Assembly (NCBI RefSeq): GCF_036181745.1
Contig: NZ_CP108080.1
Coordinates: 7,071,501-7,135,500, forward strand
Length of the DNA stretch: 64,000 nt
Source: Streptomyces sp. NBC_00259
Lineage (GTDB): Bacteria; Actinomycetota; Actinomycetes; Streptomycetales; Streptomycetaceae
Direction of reading: 5' to 3'
Shown here piece after piece: positions 15,806 through 26,655 of this stretch. Numbering within the stretch: position 1 is the stretch's first letter; the number at the start of each line of letters is the position of its first letter. A program made the translations under genes and the position numbers. The notes under the pieces were generated by a model. The model searched no databases. It was not told the origin of the DNA and saw only the letters and a list, made by a program, of their open reading frames with translations.

Positions 15806-18800
15806 CTAGGACGCGGGCCCGTCCGGAGGGATCGCCGGGGGACGCAGCCCCGGCCAGGCGCCCAGCGCGGTGGCCAGCTGGGACCGTGAACGGACGTCCA
15901 GCTTCTGGTAGATGCGGGTCAGCCGGGCCTCGACCGTCTTCACGCTGAGGTAGAGCCTGGCCGCGGCCTCCTGGTTGCTGGCGCCCTGCCCGACGAGCAG
16001 AGCGAGATGCAGCTCTGCCTCGGTGAGGGACGACAGCGCGCCGCCCTGGGACGGCGCGGGCTCTGCGGTGCCCGTGGGGGTTTCCGTGGCCAGTGCCAGC
16101 CAGGGAGCCGCGCCCGAGCGTTCGAAGACCGTGGCCGCCGCCTGCAGTGCGCTCTGGGCGGCCGAGCGCCTGCGGCGGCGGCGCTCCACGCGCGCGAGCG
16201 CGATCAGCGCCCGGCCGCGCTCCAGAGGCAGGCCCGCCTCGTCGAAGCGCCGGGCGGTGTCCGACAGCAGCGTGGCCGCCTCGTCGGGCTTTCCGCTCGC
16301 CGCCAGATACAGCGCGTACACCCGGTCGCAGCCGAGCAGCACCGTGGTGCGTCCCAGGCGCTCGGCGACCGGACGGACGTCGGCGAGCAGTGCCGCGGCC
16401 TCCTCAGGGGAGTCGTTCGCGAGCAGCGCCTCGGCCAGCTCCTCGTGCCAGCGCAGCATGGACGGGTCGACGGCCGACTGGGCGCGTTCGCCGGCCTGGA
16501 CCCGGCGCAGGGTCTCCAGGGCGTTCGCGACATCGCCGGTGACGAGCTGGACCCGGCCGAGCGCGTACAGACTGCGGGAGAGGAAGACGTGGTCGCCCTC
16601 CTCCTCGGAGGCCTGGGCGCTGCGACGCGCGTAGCTCGCCGCACGGGCGAAGCTCCCACCGGCGGTTTCGGCGAGGGCCAGCCCGTACCAGGCCGGGCCG
16701 GGGGAGAGGCCCGCCTCCAGCGTCAGGGCCAGTGACCGGCCGGCGTGCGACAGCGCCGCCGCGCAACTGCCCCTGCGGGCCTCGACCTCGGCGGAGGTGT
16801 TGAACAGCTCGATGGCGTCCTCGATCGTGCCACGCCGCTCGACCAGCGGCAGCAGCGCGTTGAGCTGGTCGCGGGCGTCACCGAGCCGATCGTCGAACAG
16901 CGCGTGACGGATCGTCAGTATCTGGGCGGCGTTACGGATTCCGAGCGGGCGCTCGACCAGTTCGAGCGCCCGTGCCTCGGCGAGCACCCGCTCGGCGTCC
17001 GGAGAGCCGAGGAAGCGTTCCATTCGTGCCTGGACGGTCAGCGCCCTGGCCGTCGTCCGCGCGTCGCCCACCGATCCGGCCAGCGCGGCCGATTCGACGG
17101 CGGCGTCCCGGGAGCGCACCGGATCGCCGTCGGCCAGCACGTACTTCACCGCGAGCCGCAGCTGTACGGCTGCCCGCAGCGCCGTGTCCCCCTCGGAGTC
17201 CTCCATGGCGTGTACGTAGATCTCGTCGAGGTCCGTCAGTCCCTGGCCCGCCGTGTCCAGCACCGCGAGCCGGGCGCGGACCCGGTCGGCGGGGGCCGTG
17301 TCCCGGGAGAGGAGATCGGTCGCGGCGCGCACGGCCAGATCGGCGCGGGCGGCACGGGCGGCCTCCTCGGCGGCGTCCACGAGGCGGGCGATCCGCTGGG
17401 CGCCGTGCCGTCCGGGCGTGGACTCGGCGGCGAGCAGGGCGAGTTCGGCTGCCAGCCGGCTGTTGCCGCGGCGGCGTGCGGCGTCCGCGGCGGCCGCCAC
17501 CTCGGCGGCCAGCCGCTCGTCGGGGATGTCCGTGGCGAGCGCCCGGTGCCGTACCTCCTCGACCGGGTCGTCCACGACCCGCGCGAGTGCCGCGTGCCCC
17601 TCGCTGCGCTCGATCCAGCAGGCGTCGTGCACGAGCGTGGACGGCAGCACACCGGCGGTGAAGGCCACCGTCCCGTCCTCGGTGAGCGAGACCAGTCCGG
17701 CTCGCTCGGCCACGGCCAGGTCGGACTCGGCGGTGGGCCGCCCCGCGCGCCGGATCAGCGAAGCGGTCGGCCGCAGCGCGAGCGCCGCGAGCAGGAGGGT
17801 GCCGCGTACGGCGGGGGAGGAGACGCCGAGCAGCTGCCGCGCGAGGTCGCGGGCGCGGCCGGACAGGGACAGCGCCTCGGCGTGGTGCACCGGCGTCCGC
17901 GCGTCGGCGAGGGAGCGCCCGATGGCGAGCGCGAGCCGTGGGTTGCCGCCGCTGGCGCGGTGGATGCGGCCGGCCATCCGGGACGGGAGCCGGTGGTGGA
18001 TGAGGAGTTCGGCGATCTCGTCGGCGTGCAGCGGCGCCACGGTCAGTACGTCGGCCTCGGACGGCACCCAGAGCGGTTCCGGGGCGTCGGCCGCTGTGCC
18101 GGGGTCGTACGCCTCCGGGGTCTCGACCGCGATGACGCGCAGCGCGGCCGGGGCCAGGTGCAGCGCGAAGCGCAGCAGATCGGCGCTGTCGGCGTCCATC
18201 CGCTGGACGCCGTCGACGACGAGCAGCACCGGGCTGCGGTCGGCGAGCGCCCGGAGGATCTGTGCGAGGGCGAGCCGCAGGGCGATGCGGTCCCAGCCCT
18301 CGTCGGGCACCGGCGCCTCGCGGCACAGCATGGCGACGGCGCTGCGTTGCGGGCCGGGCAGCCCTTCGAGGGCGTCATGGGCCCGGGCCGTCGCCGGTGT
18401 GCCGGACGCGGCGGACGCACGGGCCGGGGCGGCAGGACCGGACGTGGCGGCAGGACCGGACGTGCCGGAGGTACGAGGTGCGCCGGACGTGCCGGAGGCC
18501 GCGGACCGCCGCCGGGGCGCGGGCGCGGCCGGCTGTGCGCAGACCAGGGCGACGAGCGCGGCGGCCACCGCACCGGGAGTCGTACGGTCGCCCGGGAGGG
18601 TGGCGAGCCACAGCACCGTCTCACCGCGGGCTTCGGCGCGGGCCGCGATGGCGAGCGCGACCTCCGACTTGCCGACTCCCGCGGGGCCGGTGAGCAGCGC
18701 GCGCCCGCGGCCGTGCAGGACCCGGTCGAGGCGCTCGAGGAGTTCGGCCCGGCCGACCGGCGCCGGGGGGCCGCCCACGCCCGCGGGGCGTGGCGGGACG

Positions 18801-18808
18801 TACGACAT
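15806..18808 (-). CDS. LAL-type (large ATP-binding) LuxR-family transcription regulator
   Basis: Regulator of 1000 residues, typical for the LAL family. Walker A GPAGVGKS is at residues 41-48 and Walker B-like VLLVVDGVQRMD is further along. There is an Ala/Ser/Gly low-complexity insertion (GTSGAPRTSGTSGP region, about 115-155), then a long helical TPR-like middle. The C-terminal LuxR helix-turn-helix reads LTEAELHLALLVGQGASNQE and VKTVEARLTRIYQKL. ATG 18808 is used; an in-frame GTG two codons upstream is possible. It lies downstream of the protease gene on the same strand but 200 bases away. Targets are unknown. Confidence 0.9.
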   Translation of the reverse strand: MSYVPPRPAGVGGPPAPVGRAELLERLDRVLHGRGRALLTGPAGVGKSEVALAIAARAEARGETVLWLATLPGDRTTPGAVAAALVALVCAQPAAPAPRRRSAASGTSGAPRTSGTSGPAATSGPAAPARASAASGTPATARAHDALEGLPGPQRSAVAMLCREAPVPDEGWDRIALRLALAQILRALADRSPVLLVVDGVQRMDADSADLLRFALHLAPAALRVIAVETPEAYDPGTAADAPEPLWVPSEADVLTVAPLHADEIAELLIHHRLPSRMAGRIHRASGGNPRLALAIGRSLADARTPVHHAEALSLSGRARDLARQLLGVSSPAVRGTLLLAALALRPTASLIRRAGRPTAESDLAVAERAGLVSLTEDGTVAFTAGVLPSTLVHDACWIERSEGHAALARVVDDPVEEVRHRALATDIPDERLAAEVAAAADAARRRGNSRLAAELALLAAESTPGRHGAQRIARLVDAAEEAARAARADLAVRAATDLLSRDTAPADRVRARLAVLDTAGQGLTDLDEIYVHAMEDSEGDTALRAAVQLRLAVKYVLADGDPVRSRDAAVESAALAGSVGDARTTARALTVQARMERFLGSPDAERVLAEARALELVERPLGIRNAAQILTIRHALFDDRLGDARDQLNALLPLVERRGTIEDAIELFNTSAEVEARRGSCAAALSHAGRSLALTLEAGLSPGPAWYGLALAETAGGSFARAASYARRSAQASEEEGDHVFLSRSLYALGRVQLVTGDVANALETLRRVQAGERAQSAVDPSMLRWHEELAEALLANDSPEEAAALLADVRPVAERLGRTTVLLGCDRVYALYLAASGKPDEAATLLSDTARRFDEAGLPLERGRALIALARVERRRRRRSAAQSALQAAATVFERSGAAPWLALATETPTGTAEPAPSQGGALSSLTEAELHLALLVGQGASNQEAAARLYLSVKTVEARLTRIYQKLDVRSRSQLATALGAWPGLRPPAIPPDGPAS

Positions 18809-19010
18809 GGACGTCACGTACCCACCACCACCTTCCGGCGTGCGCGGGCCCCCTGCCCGTTCGAGCAGAGGATACGAAGCAGATCGCCCCCGTCCAGGCC
18901 CAGTGTCCGGCATGCGGACAGGTCTGGACCGGGACGAGGGCGGGGCGCGCCCGCGGTATTCGCCCGCGAGCACGCCCCTGACCAGCGAAGATGCCGATCT
19001 CTCAGTCGTC

Positions 19011-20843
19011 TCAGAAAGTGAGACTCCAGGAGTTGATGTAGCCGGTGTCACCCGAAGCCACATCGCGGACCCGCAGCTGCCATGTTCCGTTGGCGACCTC
19101 GCTGGACGCGTCGACCGTGTACGTCGCGAGGACGTTGTCGGCGCTGTCCGAACCGGACGAGGACTTCAGGTTGCGCACGGTGCCGTCCGGGGCGACCAGG
19201 TCGACGACCAGGTCCCCGCGCCAGGTGTGCTTGATGTCCACGTCGACCTTGAGGGCGGCGGGGGCGTTGCCGGTGCGGCCGGTGACGGCGATCGAGGACG
19301 AGACCGTCGCGTTGTCGCCGATCGCGACGTCCGTGCCGTTGGTGAATGTCGTACCGCCGGGGGTGGTGCCGGTGACGGCGTTGACGGTCTTCGCGGCATC
19401 CGCGACACCGGTGCCGCAGCCTCCGCTGCAGGTGCCGGGCAGCGGACGGGCGTTGGCCTTGATCGCGGACTCGATGTCGGCCGGGGTGAGCGCGGGCTTG
19501 GCCGACTCCAGCAGGGCGGCGAGCCCGGCGATGTGCGGTGCGGCCATCGAAGTGCCCTGGTAGGGCTTGTAGTTCTCGGCCGCCTGGGTGGTGGCGCCCG
19601 CGTTCAGCGTGGAGAGGATGCCGTTCTGGGGCGTGGTGACGGTACCGGGCGTGTCGGTGGCACGGCGGGTCTCACCGCCGGGCGCGGCGACATCGACGAT
19701 GCTGCCGTAGTTCGAGTAGAACGACCGGTTGCCCTCACGGCTGGTCGACGCCACGTTGATGATGTTGGCGCAGTTGGCCGGGGTGAAGCCCGAGGCGTTG
19801 GCGTTGCTGTTGCCGGCCGCGACGACCACGGTGGTGCCGCGCGAGACGGCGCCGTTGATGGCGTTCTGGTAGACGCTCGGGCAGGTGGAGCTGGCGCCGC
19901 CGAGGCTCAGGTTGATGACCTTCGACGGGGTCGGGTTCGCCGGGACGCCCGGGACGCTGCCGCCGGACGCCCAGGTGATCGCGTCGGCGATGTCCGAGGA
20001 CGCGCCGCCGCACTTGCCGAGCACCCGCACCGGCTGGACCTTCGCGCCGTAGGCGATGCCCGCGACGCCCTTGCTGTTGCCGGTCGTCGCGGCGATGGTG
20101 CCCGCGACATGCGTACCGTGCCAGGAGGAGTCGCCCGCGGTGGAGCCGAGTCCGCACTCGCCGTCGGTGGCGTTCCAGTCGCCCTCGTCCTTGGCGTCCG
20201 CGTCACGGCCGTTTCCGTCACGCGCGTCGGCGGAGGCGGAGATGAAGTCGTAGCCGGAGACGACGTTGGCGGCCAGGTCCGAGTGGGCGGCGTAGCCGGT
20301 GTCGATGACGGCGACGGTGACCCCGCTGCCGGTGGTCTTGTCCCAGGCGGTCGGCACGTTCATGCCGCCGGTGGCCTCGAACAGGTCCCACTGCTTGGCG
20401 TACTCGGTGTCGTTCGGGGTGACCGCCATCGCGTAGGCGCGGATGTCGGGCTCCACGCTGGCGACGGAAGGATCGGCGCGGAAGGCGTCCATGACCTCGG
20501 TGAGGTCCTTCTTCGAGGCCTCGCCGCCCAGGTCCACCAGGGCGGCGCCGCCGGCGAGGCGGCGCTCGAACTTCAGGCTCTCGCCGGTCTCGGCGCCCTT
20601 GGTCCTGGCGTCCCCCGCGGCCGCCGTGTTCGAACCGGCCTCGGCCGACTTGGACTTGTAGGTGACGATGACCTTCTCGACCGGCGAGGAGGGCAGCGTC
20701 GTCAGGGAGCGCGAAGCCGGGGCGGGCTTCGGCGAGTCTTCCCCCGGGGCGGCGGCGAACGCCACGGTGGAGGTGGCGGCGACACCCACGATCGTGGCAC
20801 TCGCGGCCACGATGGATATGAGTCTCCGTCCGGAACCGTTCAA
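19011..20843 (-). CDS. Secreted S8 family (subtilisin-like) serine protease with C-terminal P domain
   Basis: Extracellular protease of 610 residues. It has a signal peptide (about 1-35), an inhibitor-I9-type propeptide (about 50-140, VEKVIVTYKSK), then the catalytic domain with Asp in VAVIDTGY, His in HGTHVAGTIA and Ser in GTSMAAPHIAG, in the correct order. The last 110 residues form a proprotein-convertase P domain (KHTWRGDLVVDLVAPDGTV, TWQLRVRD, INSWSLTF). TTG 20843 is chosen because AAAGGGAAC lies just upstream; the GTG five codons earlier overlaps that site. Confidence 0.9.
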   Translation of the reverse strand: MNGSGRRLISIVAASATIVGVAATSTVAFAAAPGEDSPKPAPASRSLTTLPSSPVEKVIVTYKSKSAEAGSNTAAAGDARTKGAETGESLKFERRLAGGAALVDLGGEASKKDLTEVMDAFRADPSVASVEPDIRAYAMAVTPNDTEYAKQWDLFEATGGMNVPTAWDKTTGSGVTVAVIDTGYAAHSDLAANVVSGYDFISASADARDGNGRDADAKDEGDWNATDGECGLGSTAGDSSWHGTHVAGTIAATTGNSKGVAGIAYGAKVQPVRVLGKCGGASSDIADAITWASGGSVPGVPANPTPSKVINLSLGGASSTCPSVYQNAINGAVSRGTTVVVAAGNSNANASGFTPANCANIINVASTSREGNRSFYSNYGSIVDVAAPGGETRRATDTPGTVTTPQNGILSTLNAGATTQAAENYKPYQGTSMAAPHIAGLAALLESAKPALTPADIESAIKANARPLPGTCSGGCGTGVADAAKTVNAVTGTTPGGTTFTNGTDVAIGDNATVSSSIAVTGRTGNAPAALKVDVDIKHTWRGDLVVDLVAPDGTVRNLKSSSGSDSADNVLATYTVDASSEVANGTWQLRVRDVASGDTGYINSWSLTF

Positions 20844-21391
20844 GGTGTTCCCTTTCACATGACGGTGCGGAGCGCGGGCGGGCGGCGCATGGGTACCGCG
20901 GTTCGCTGTGGGGGTGCGATCCGTGGTCCCCCGGGCCGGGTCGCCCGCGCGCCGCCGCCGGCGCGACGGCCCCTGGTCAAGAGCCGCCACCGGACGAAAC
21001 CCGGAACTTACATGCACCTGACAGCTACGAGTCAGAGGCCGGAATCCGCCGGTGCGGCAGACAGTAGGGAAAGGCGAGATGAACCCGATACGGGGAAAAC
21101 CCTTGTCACCCCCCGCGCCGCCACCCGGGGCCGGGCGGCGGCATGGCGCGGGTCCGGCCCGCGGCGACACCGCGTGGCCTGTTTCCTCGCTCGGAGCGAC
21201 GACACCGCGTGGCCTGTTTCCCTTGCTTGCAGGGAGGACACCGCGTGACCTGTTCCCTCGCGCGCAGCGAGGGACAATGGGCAGCGACGATACGGAGAGA
21301 CAGCGCGGTCGAAGGCCGTCGCGCGAAATCCGGAGGTCATCGCTCCGATTCCGCCGGGCCGGACCGCCGCCAACGATTCCGGGAGGCAGGT
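20844..21391. other. 548-base region between the protease and DoxX genes
   Basis: No convincing coding sequence lies here; open frames through it have skewed composition. It carries the promoter side of the protease gene (AT-richer around 21000-21085) and the tandem hairpin repeats at 21166-21275. Confidence 0.6.
21166..21275. repeat. Three tandem repeats, each carrying a small hairpin
   Basis: CACCGCGTGRCCTGTT-type units begin at 21166, 21201 and 21237 (spacing 35 and 36 bases). Each unit is followed by a different inverted repeat: TCGCTC/GAGCGA, CCCT/AGGG and CCCTCG/CGAGGG. The conserved half is nearly identical while the hairpin sequence varies, with its pairing mostly kept. The units are too short and too few for CRISPR. 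They lie upstream of the DoxX gene and could be a regulatory or REP-like element. Confidence 0.75.
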
Positions 21392-21811
21392 ATGGATGTC
21401 CTGGTGCTGATCGGCCGCATTCTCTTCGCGGTGGTCTTCCTCTCCTCCGCCGTGGGGCACCTCACCCATTCCAGGGAGATGGGCGCCTACGCCGCCTCCA
21501 AGGGCCTGCCCGCTCCGGTGGCCGCCACCGTGGCGAGCGGGGTGCTCCTTCTCGTCGCGGGGCTGAGCCTCGTCCTCGGCATCTGGGCGGACCTGGGCTG
21601 TCTGCTGATCGCGGTCTTCCTCTTCCCGACCGCCGTGCTGATGCACCCGTTCTGGAAGGAGACCGATCCCCAGACACGTCCGACGGAGCAGATCATGTTC
21701 CTGAAGGACACCGCGCTCGGCGGCGCCGCACTGATGCTGCTCGCGTTCTTCTCGTACGCGGGCCACGACCTCGGGCTGACCCTCACCGGCCCGCTGTTCC
21801 GCATCGGCTGA
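21392..21811 (+). CDS. DoxX family membrane protein
   Basis: Integral membrane protein of 139 residues with four hydrophobic segments (LVLIGRILFAVVFLSSAVGH, VASGVLLLVAGLSLVLGIWA, LLIAVFLFPTAVLM, ALMLLAFFSY). GRILFAVVF and FPTAVLMHPFW are typical DoxX/SURF4-like features. GGGAGG before ATG 21392 fixes the start. DoxX proteins are linked to thiol and redox stress in actinobacteria; nothing here shows a specific partner. Confidence 0.85.
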   Translation: MDVLVLIGRILFAVVFLSSAVGHLTHSREMGAYAASKGLPAPVAATVASGVLLLVAGLSLVLGIWADLGCLLIAVFLFPTAVLMHPFWKETDPQTRPTEQIMFLKDTALGGAALMLLAFFSYAGHDLGLTLTGPLFRIG

Positions 21812-21817
21812 CGCCGC

Positions 21818-22801
21818 TCATCCGTCCTGCTGCGCCTTCACCAGGACCTCGCCCGCGGCCGTACGGTGGTAGAGCACCGACCGCCCCGCCCGCCTGCGCC
21901 CGACCAGTCCCGCGTCGAGCAGCACCTTGAGATGGCGGCCCACCGACCCCAGCCCCTGCCCGGTCAGCGCCACCAGCTGCGTCGTGCTCATCGGCGTACC
22001 GAGAAGGACCAGCACACCCGCCCGCGCGGGCCCGAGGAGCCGGCCCAGCGACTCGGGCACCGCTGCCCCGAGCGGCCCGGCCAGCACGCCCGCGCACGGG
22101 TACACCACCGCGTAGCGGTGCGGCTGGTCCCAGGCGACCCAGCCGTGGCGCGGAGTGACGGGGACGAACAACAGCTGCGCCCCGGTGATCTCGCGAGGCG
22201 GGTTGTCGTACGGGTTGATCTGCAGCCGGCCCTCGCCGAGCCAGCCCATCCCGGGGCGCATGCCGTCCAGGACGGCGGCCCAGCCACCCTGGCTCAACTG
22301 CCCCGTCCGCGCGACGACATCGGCTTCGATGATCCGCCGGCGCCGGGGCCAGTACGGCAGCACGGCCTCCGCCCACACCCACTCCAGCAGAGCCGCCGCG
22401 CGCTCCGGGAGGCCACCGTCGCGCAGCGCGCGGGGAAGCGGGCCGCCCAGCGACACCTCGAGGTCCGCGCGGGCGGTGTCGGCCGGAGTGTCGCGTATCC
22501 GCACCAGCTCCTCCTCGAACGCGGGCCCGGCGCCCGGCGGCCCCTGCCCGGCGGGTGCCGGTGTGAGGAAGTCGGCGGTCCATCTGTGCCCCAAAGCCGC
22601 CCGCACGAGCAGCGCCGTGACCGGATCGGCGGCCAACCGCTCCTGATACGCGGCCAGATGGGCGTCGAGCCATGCGCGCTCGCCCGGATGCGCGGCCGTG
22701 CCCCGCTCCAGGGCCATCAGGCTCGCCGTGGCCTCGGCCAGGGGTGAGACGACGAAGCGGCTGCCCGCGAGCGTGTCCGCACCGACCTGCCACCAGCCCA
22801 T
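21818..22801 (-). CDS. ArsR-like winged-helix regulator with long N-terminal domain (DUF5937 type)
   Basis: Regulator of 327 residues. The C-terminal 85 residues form a winged helix of ArsR type (MSTTQLVALTGQGLGSVGRHLKVLLDAGLVGRRRAGRSVLYH). The N-terminal 240 residues match the uncharacterised domain that usually precedes it in Streptomyces. GGGGAGG precedes ATG 22801. It is divergent from an MFS exporter with 60 bases between them and an inverted repeat over its own ribosome binding site. It probably represses itself and the transporter. Confidence 0.82.
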   Translation of the reverse strand: MGWWQVGADTLAGSRFVVSPLAEATASLMALERGTAAHPGERAWLDAHLAAYQERLAADPVTALLVRAALGHRWTADFLTPAPAGQGPPGAGPAFEEELVRIRDTPADTARADLEVSLGGPLPRALRDGGLPERAAALLEWVWAEAVLPYWPRRRRIIEADVVARTGQLSQGGWAAVLDGMRPGMGWLGEGRLQINPYDNPPREITGAQLLFVPVTPRHGWVAWDQPHRYAVVYPCAGVLAGPLGAAVPESLGRLLGPARAGVLVLLGTPMSTTQLVALTGQGLGSVGRHLKVLLDAGLVGRRRAGRSVLYHRTAAGEVLVKAQQDG

Positions 22802-22802
22802 C

Positions 22803-22822
22803 GTTTCGCCTCCCCGCGAAAC
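22803..22822. promoter_or_regulatory. Inverted repeat operator between the ArsR-like and MFS genes
   Basis: GTTTCGC (22803-22809) and GCGAAAC (22816-22822) form a 7-bp inverted repeat overlapping the ribosome binding site of the regulator. TATTGT on the minus strand just beyond it may be the regulator's -10 box, so autorepression is plausible. Confidence 0.6.
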
Positions 22823-22861
22823 AATAACGCCGTCCTGCGCGGGCGCCCGACACTCCCCGGC

Positions 22862-24073
22862 ATGCGCACCTACAGAGAGCTGTTCCGCACCCCGGAGTTC
22901 ACTCCGCTGTTCCTGAACACGACCACGCAGATCGCGGCCTCGACCGTGAGCGGGCTGGCCATGGGCACACTGGTCCACTCGGCGACCGGGTCGCCGCTGC
23001 TGTCCGCCCTGGCCATGTTCGGGCCCTCGCTCGCCCAGGTGCTCGGCGCCACCACGCTCCTCTCGGCGGCCGACCGGATGCCGCCGCGCGCCGCGCTGAC
23101 GGCGATGGCGCTCGTCTTCGGCCTGGCCACCGCCGCCATGGCCGTTCCCGGGCTGCCGGTGTGGGCCCTCTTCGCCATCCTCTTCGGCCTGGGGACGATC
23201 GCGGCCGTCGGCGGCGGCGTCCGGGGCGGACTGCTCAACGAGATCCTCACGACCGACGGCTATCTCCTCGGCCGTTCCGTCCTCAACATGTCCGTCGGCA
23301 CGATGCAGATCTGCGGATACGCGGTCGCCGGAGCACTGGTCACCGTGCTCTCGCCGCGCGGCACGCTGCTCACCGGCGCGGCTCTGTACGTAGCGGCCGC
23401 GGCCGTCGCCCGGTTCGGCCTCACCCGGCGGCCGCCACGTACGACCGAGCGGCCGTCGATCGGCAGGACCTGGCGGAACAACGCACTGCTCTGGTCGTCC
23501 GGGCCGCGCCGCTACGTCTATCTCGCCCTCTGGGTGCCCAACGGGCTGATCGTCGGCTGCGAAGCCCTCTTCGTCCCGTACGCGCCCGCGCACGCCGGGC
23601 TCCTCTTCGCCTCGGCGTCGATCGGCATGCTGTTCGGGGACACCGTGCTCGGACGCTTCGTCCCGGCACGGTGGCGGGAACGGCTCGGCGCTCCGCTGCG
23701 CCTGCTGCTCGCCGTCCCGTTCCTCCTCTTCGCCCTGCACCCGGCACTGCCGCTCGCCATGGCGGCCGTCGCCGTCGCCTGTGTCGGCTACGCGGCGAGC
23801 CTGCTGCTCCAGGAACGCCTGATGGCGCTGACGCCGCATGAGCTCAGCGGACACGCCCTCGGCCTGCACACCTCCGGCATGCTCACGATGCAGGGCGTCG
23901 CCGCCGTGCTGGCGGGCACCCTTGCGCAGTTCACCTCGCCCCCGACGGCGATGACGGTCATGGCCGCGGCATCGGTCGCGGTCACCCTGGCCCTCGCGCC
24001 GGGCCTGACCCCCCGGCCCCGGGACGCCGACGACACGGCTGCGCCGCCGCACCGGGTCCCGCGGCGGACGTGA
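22862..24073 (+). CDS. MFS transporter
   Basis: Membrane transporter of 403 residues with about twelve hydrophobic segments. The N-terminus has the LFLNTTTQIAASTVSGLAMG opening and the cytoplasmic loop after helix 2 contains SAADRMPPRAALT, a relaxed MFS motif A. The divergent ArsR-like gene suggests drug or metabolite efflux induced by a ligand. ATG 22862 follows a CACTCCCCGGC leader with a weak ribosome binding site, which leaves the exact start slightly uncertain. Confidence 0.88.
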   Translation: MRTYRELFRTPEFTPLFLNTTTQIAASTVSGLAMGTLVHSATGSPLLSALAMFGPSLAQVLGATTLLSAADRMPPRAALTAMALVFGLATAAMAVPGLPVWALFAILFGLGTIAAVGGGVRGGLLNEILTTDGYLLGRSVLNMSVGTMQICGYAVAGALVTVLSPRGTLLTGAALYVAAAAVARFGLTRRPPRTTERPSIGRTWRNNALLWSSGPRRYVYLALWVPNGLIVGCEALFVPYAPAHAGLLFASASIGMLFGDTVLGRFVPARWRERLGAPLRLLLAVPFLLFALHPALPLAMAAVAVACVGYAASLLLQERLMALTPHELSGHALGLHTSGMLTMQGVAAVLAGTLAQFTSPPTAMTVMAAASVAVTLALAPGLTPRPRDADDTAAPPHRVPRRT

Positions 24074-24142
24074 CGCGCCGCCGCCCACGCGCGGCCCGGG
24101 TCGGGTGCCGTACACGGGCCCTCCGGGCGCGGGACGCGGCGG

Positions 24143-24162
24143 GCCGACGGGATCCCGTCGGC
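24143..24162. terminator. Palindromic hairpin between convergent MFS and sigma-factor genes
   Basis: GCCGACGGGATCCCGTCGGC is a perfect 20-base palindrome in the 183-base gap between two convergent genes. The surrounding DNA is over 80 percent GC and otherwise featureless. Confidence 0.5.
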
Positions 24163-24256
24163 GCGAGTGCGCGGCGGGCGGGCAGCCGCCCAGCGAGACC
24201 CGGGCCGACCGAAGCCGACCGGGGTCGCCGCAAGGGCCACCCGGCGGCTCTGTCCC

Positions 24257-25519
<1,263 letters not shown>

Positions 25520-25522
25520 CGC

Positions 25523-25927
25523 TCACACGTCCTCGGCCGGAGCGGACATCACCTGGCGCACCTCGATCGGCATGTTCAGCGGCCCGCCGCCGGGCCCGGG
25601 CGCGGTCGAGACGAACGCGGCCAGCTCCACGGCCCGTTCGGGGGTCTCGCAGTCCACGATCCAGTACCCGGCAAGGAACTCCTTGGTCTCGGGGAACGGT
25701 CCCTCGGTGACCACCGCAGCGCCGCCTCCGGCCCCGGCCCGGACGATCCTCGCGGCCTCCGGCATCGCGAGGCCCTGGCCGTCCACGAACTCCCCGCTGT
25801 CCACCATCTGCTTGTTCGCGTCGTGCATGAACGCGATGTGGGCCTGGATCTCGTCCGGAGTCCAGGTGTCGATCCGGGGGAAGTCGACGGTCGACTCGCT
25901 GAACTGCATCAGCAGCATGTACTTCAT
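25523..25927 (-). CDS. YCII-related / DGPF-domain protein, ECF42 partner
   Basis: Protein of 134 residues, single-domain ferredoxin-like fold. MKYMLLMQFSE opens it and TEGPFPETKEFLAGYWIVDC is the family's DGPF-like core (here EGPF). YCII/DGPF genes accompany ECF42 sigma factors across actinobacteria, and here the stop codon touches the sigma gene. The role is unclear: it is a likely sensor or effector of the sigma factor rather than a classical membrane anti-sigma. Confidence 0.9.
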   Translation of the reverse strand: MKYMLLMQFSESTVDFPRIDTWTPDEIQAHIAFMHDANKQMVDSGEFVDGQGLAMPEAARIVRAGAGGGAAVVTEGPFPETKEFLAGYWIVDCETPERAVELAAFVSTAPGPGGGPLNMPIEVRQVMSAPAEDV

Positions 25928-26073
25928 GGTCCGCTCCTTGTTCTGCGGGGCGCCCTCGTGACGCTCTCACGGGTAGGTAGAAGCACGTCCCGTGTTTTCG
26001 ACATCGGCGCGGAGATTTCCCGCAAGATCTTTTACGGACGGTGCGATGACGCCCGTTTCCGTGTCCGGGACCC

Positions 26074-26559
26074 TCAGCCGTCCCGCAGCCGCGGCGCCCG
26101 CCCGGCCGCGGGCACCGCGACCCCGCCGCGCCGCAGTTCGCCGGTCAGTCCCTCCGACCAGCGGATCAGCCCGCCGATGTCGATCCCGTACGGTCGCGCG
26201 GCCTCGTACGGTGCGATGGACGCCGCCCCGCGGGTCAGCAGGGCCGCGCCGCCCGTCGCATTGCCGCGGGCGGCATGGGTGAGCCCCACCGCCAGCTGCG
26301 CCAGGCCCCGCCACAGCCCGCGTTCCTCGTCCGGCCCGGACTTCCAGGCGTCCTCCAGCACCTCATGGGCGTGGAACGGCATCCCCGCGTCCAGCAGCCG
26401 CTGGGCCTCGGCGAGGGTCTCCCGCGGTGGGCGGACCACGCCCTCCGGCTGCCGGGCGACGCCTCTCTCCCCGTACGGAAGAGGCCGTCCCAGCCCGTCA
26501 CGCGGGCGCGCGCTGCGCGCCCGGCCCTCGGTATCGCGATCCCTCGGCGTCCTGTTCAC
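26074..26559 (-). CDS. DUF309 domain protein
   Basis: Protein of 161 residues. The DUF309 signature (AQRLLDAGMPFHAHEVLEDA, then WKSGPDEERGLWRGLAQLAV) spans about residues 52-110, a small all-helical domain with the conserved FHAHEVLE metal-site-like motif. GTG 26559 is used because the longer frame runs back into the tRNA promoter. The N-terminal 45 residues are Arg/Pro-rich and probably disordered. Function is unknown. Confidence 0.8.
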   Translation of the reverse strand: MNRTPRDRDTEGRARSARPRDGLGRPLPYGERGVARQPEGVVRPPRETLAEAQRLLDAGMPFHAHEVLEDAWKSGPDEERGLWRGLAQLAVGLTHAARGNATGGAALLTRGAASIAPYEAARPYGIDIGGLIRWSEGLTGELRRGGVAVPAAGRAPRLRDG

Positions 26560-26655
26560 GCCCCCGATTGTCACTCGTCGCGGGCGGACCGGCAGAACCG
26601 CAGGCCGGGCGCGCGCGACGAGGACCCACGTGGCCATACCGGGCGCGGATTGAGG

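Noticed and set aside
16745..21248. Plus-strand open frames of 758 and 1331 codons
   Set aside because: They run antisense through two well-supported minus-strand genes (LAL regulator and S8 protease) and show no domains.
21166..21275. Possible CRISPR array
   Set aside because: Only three units, non-repeat parts of about 15 bases that form hairpins, and no cas genes nearby.
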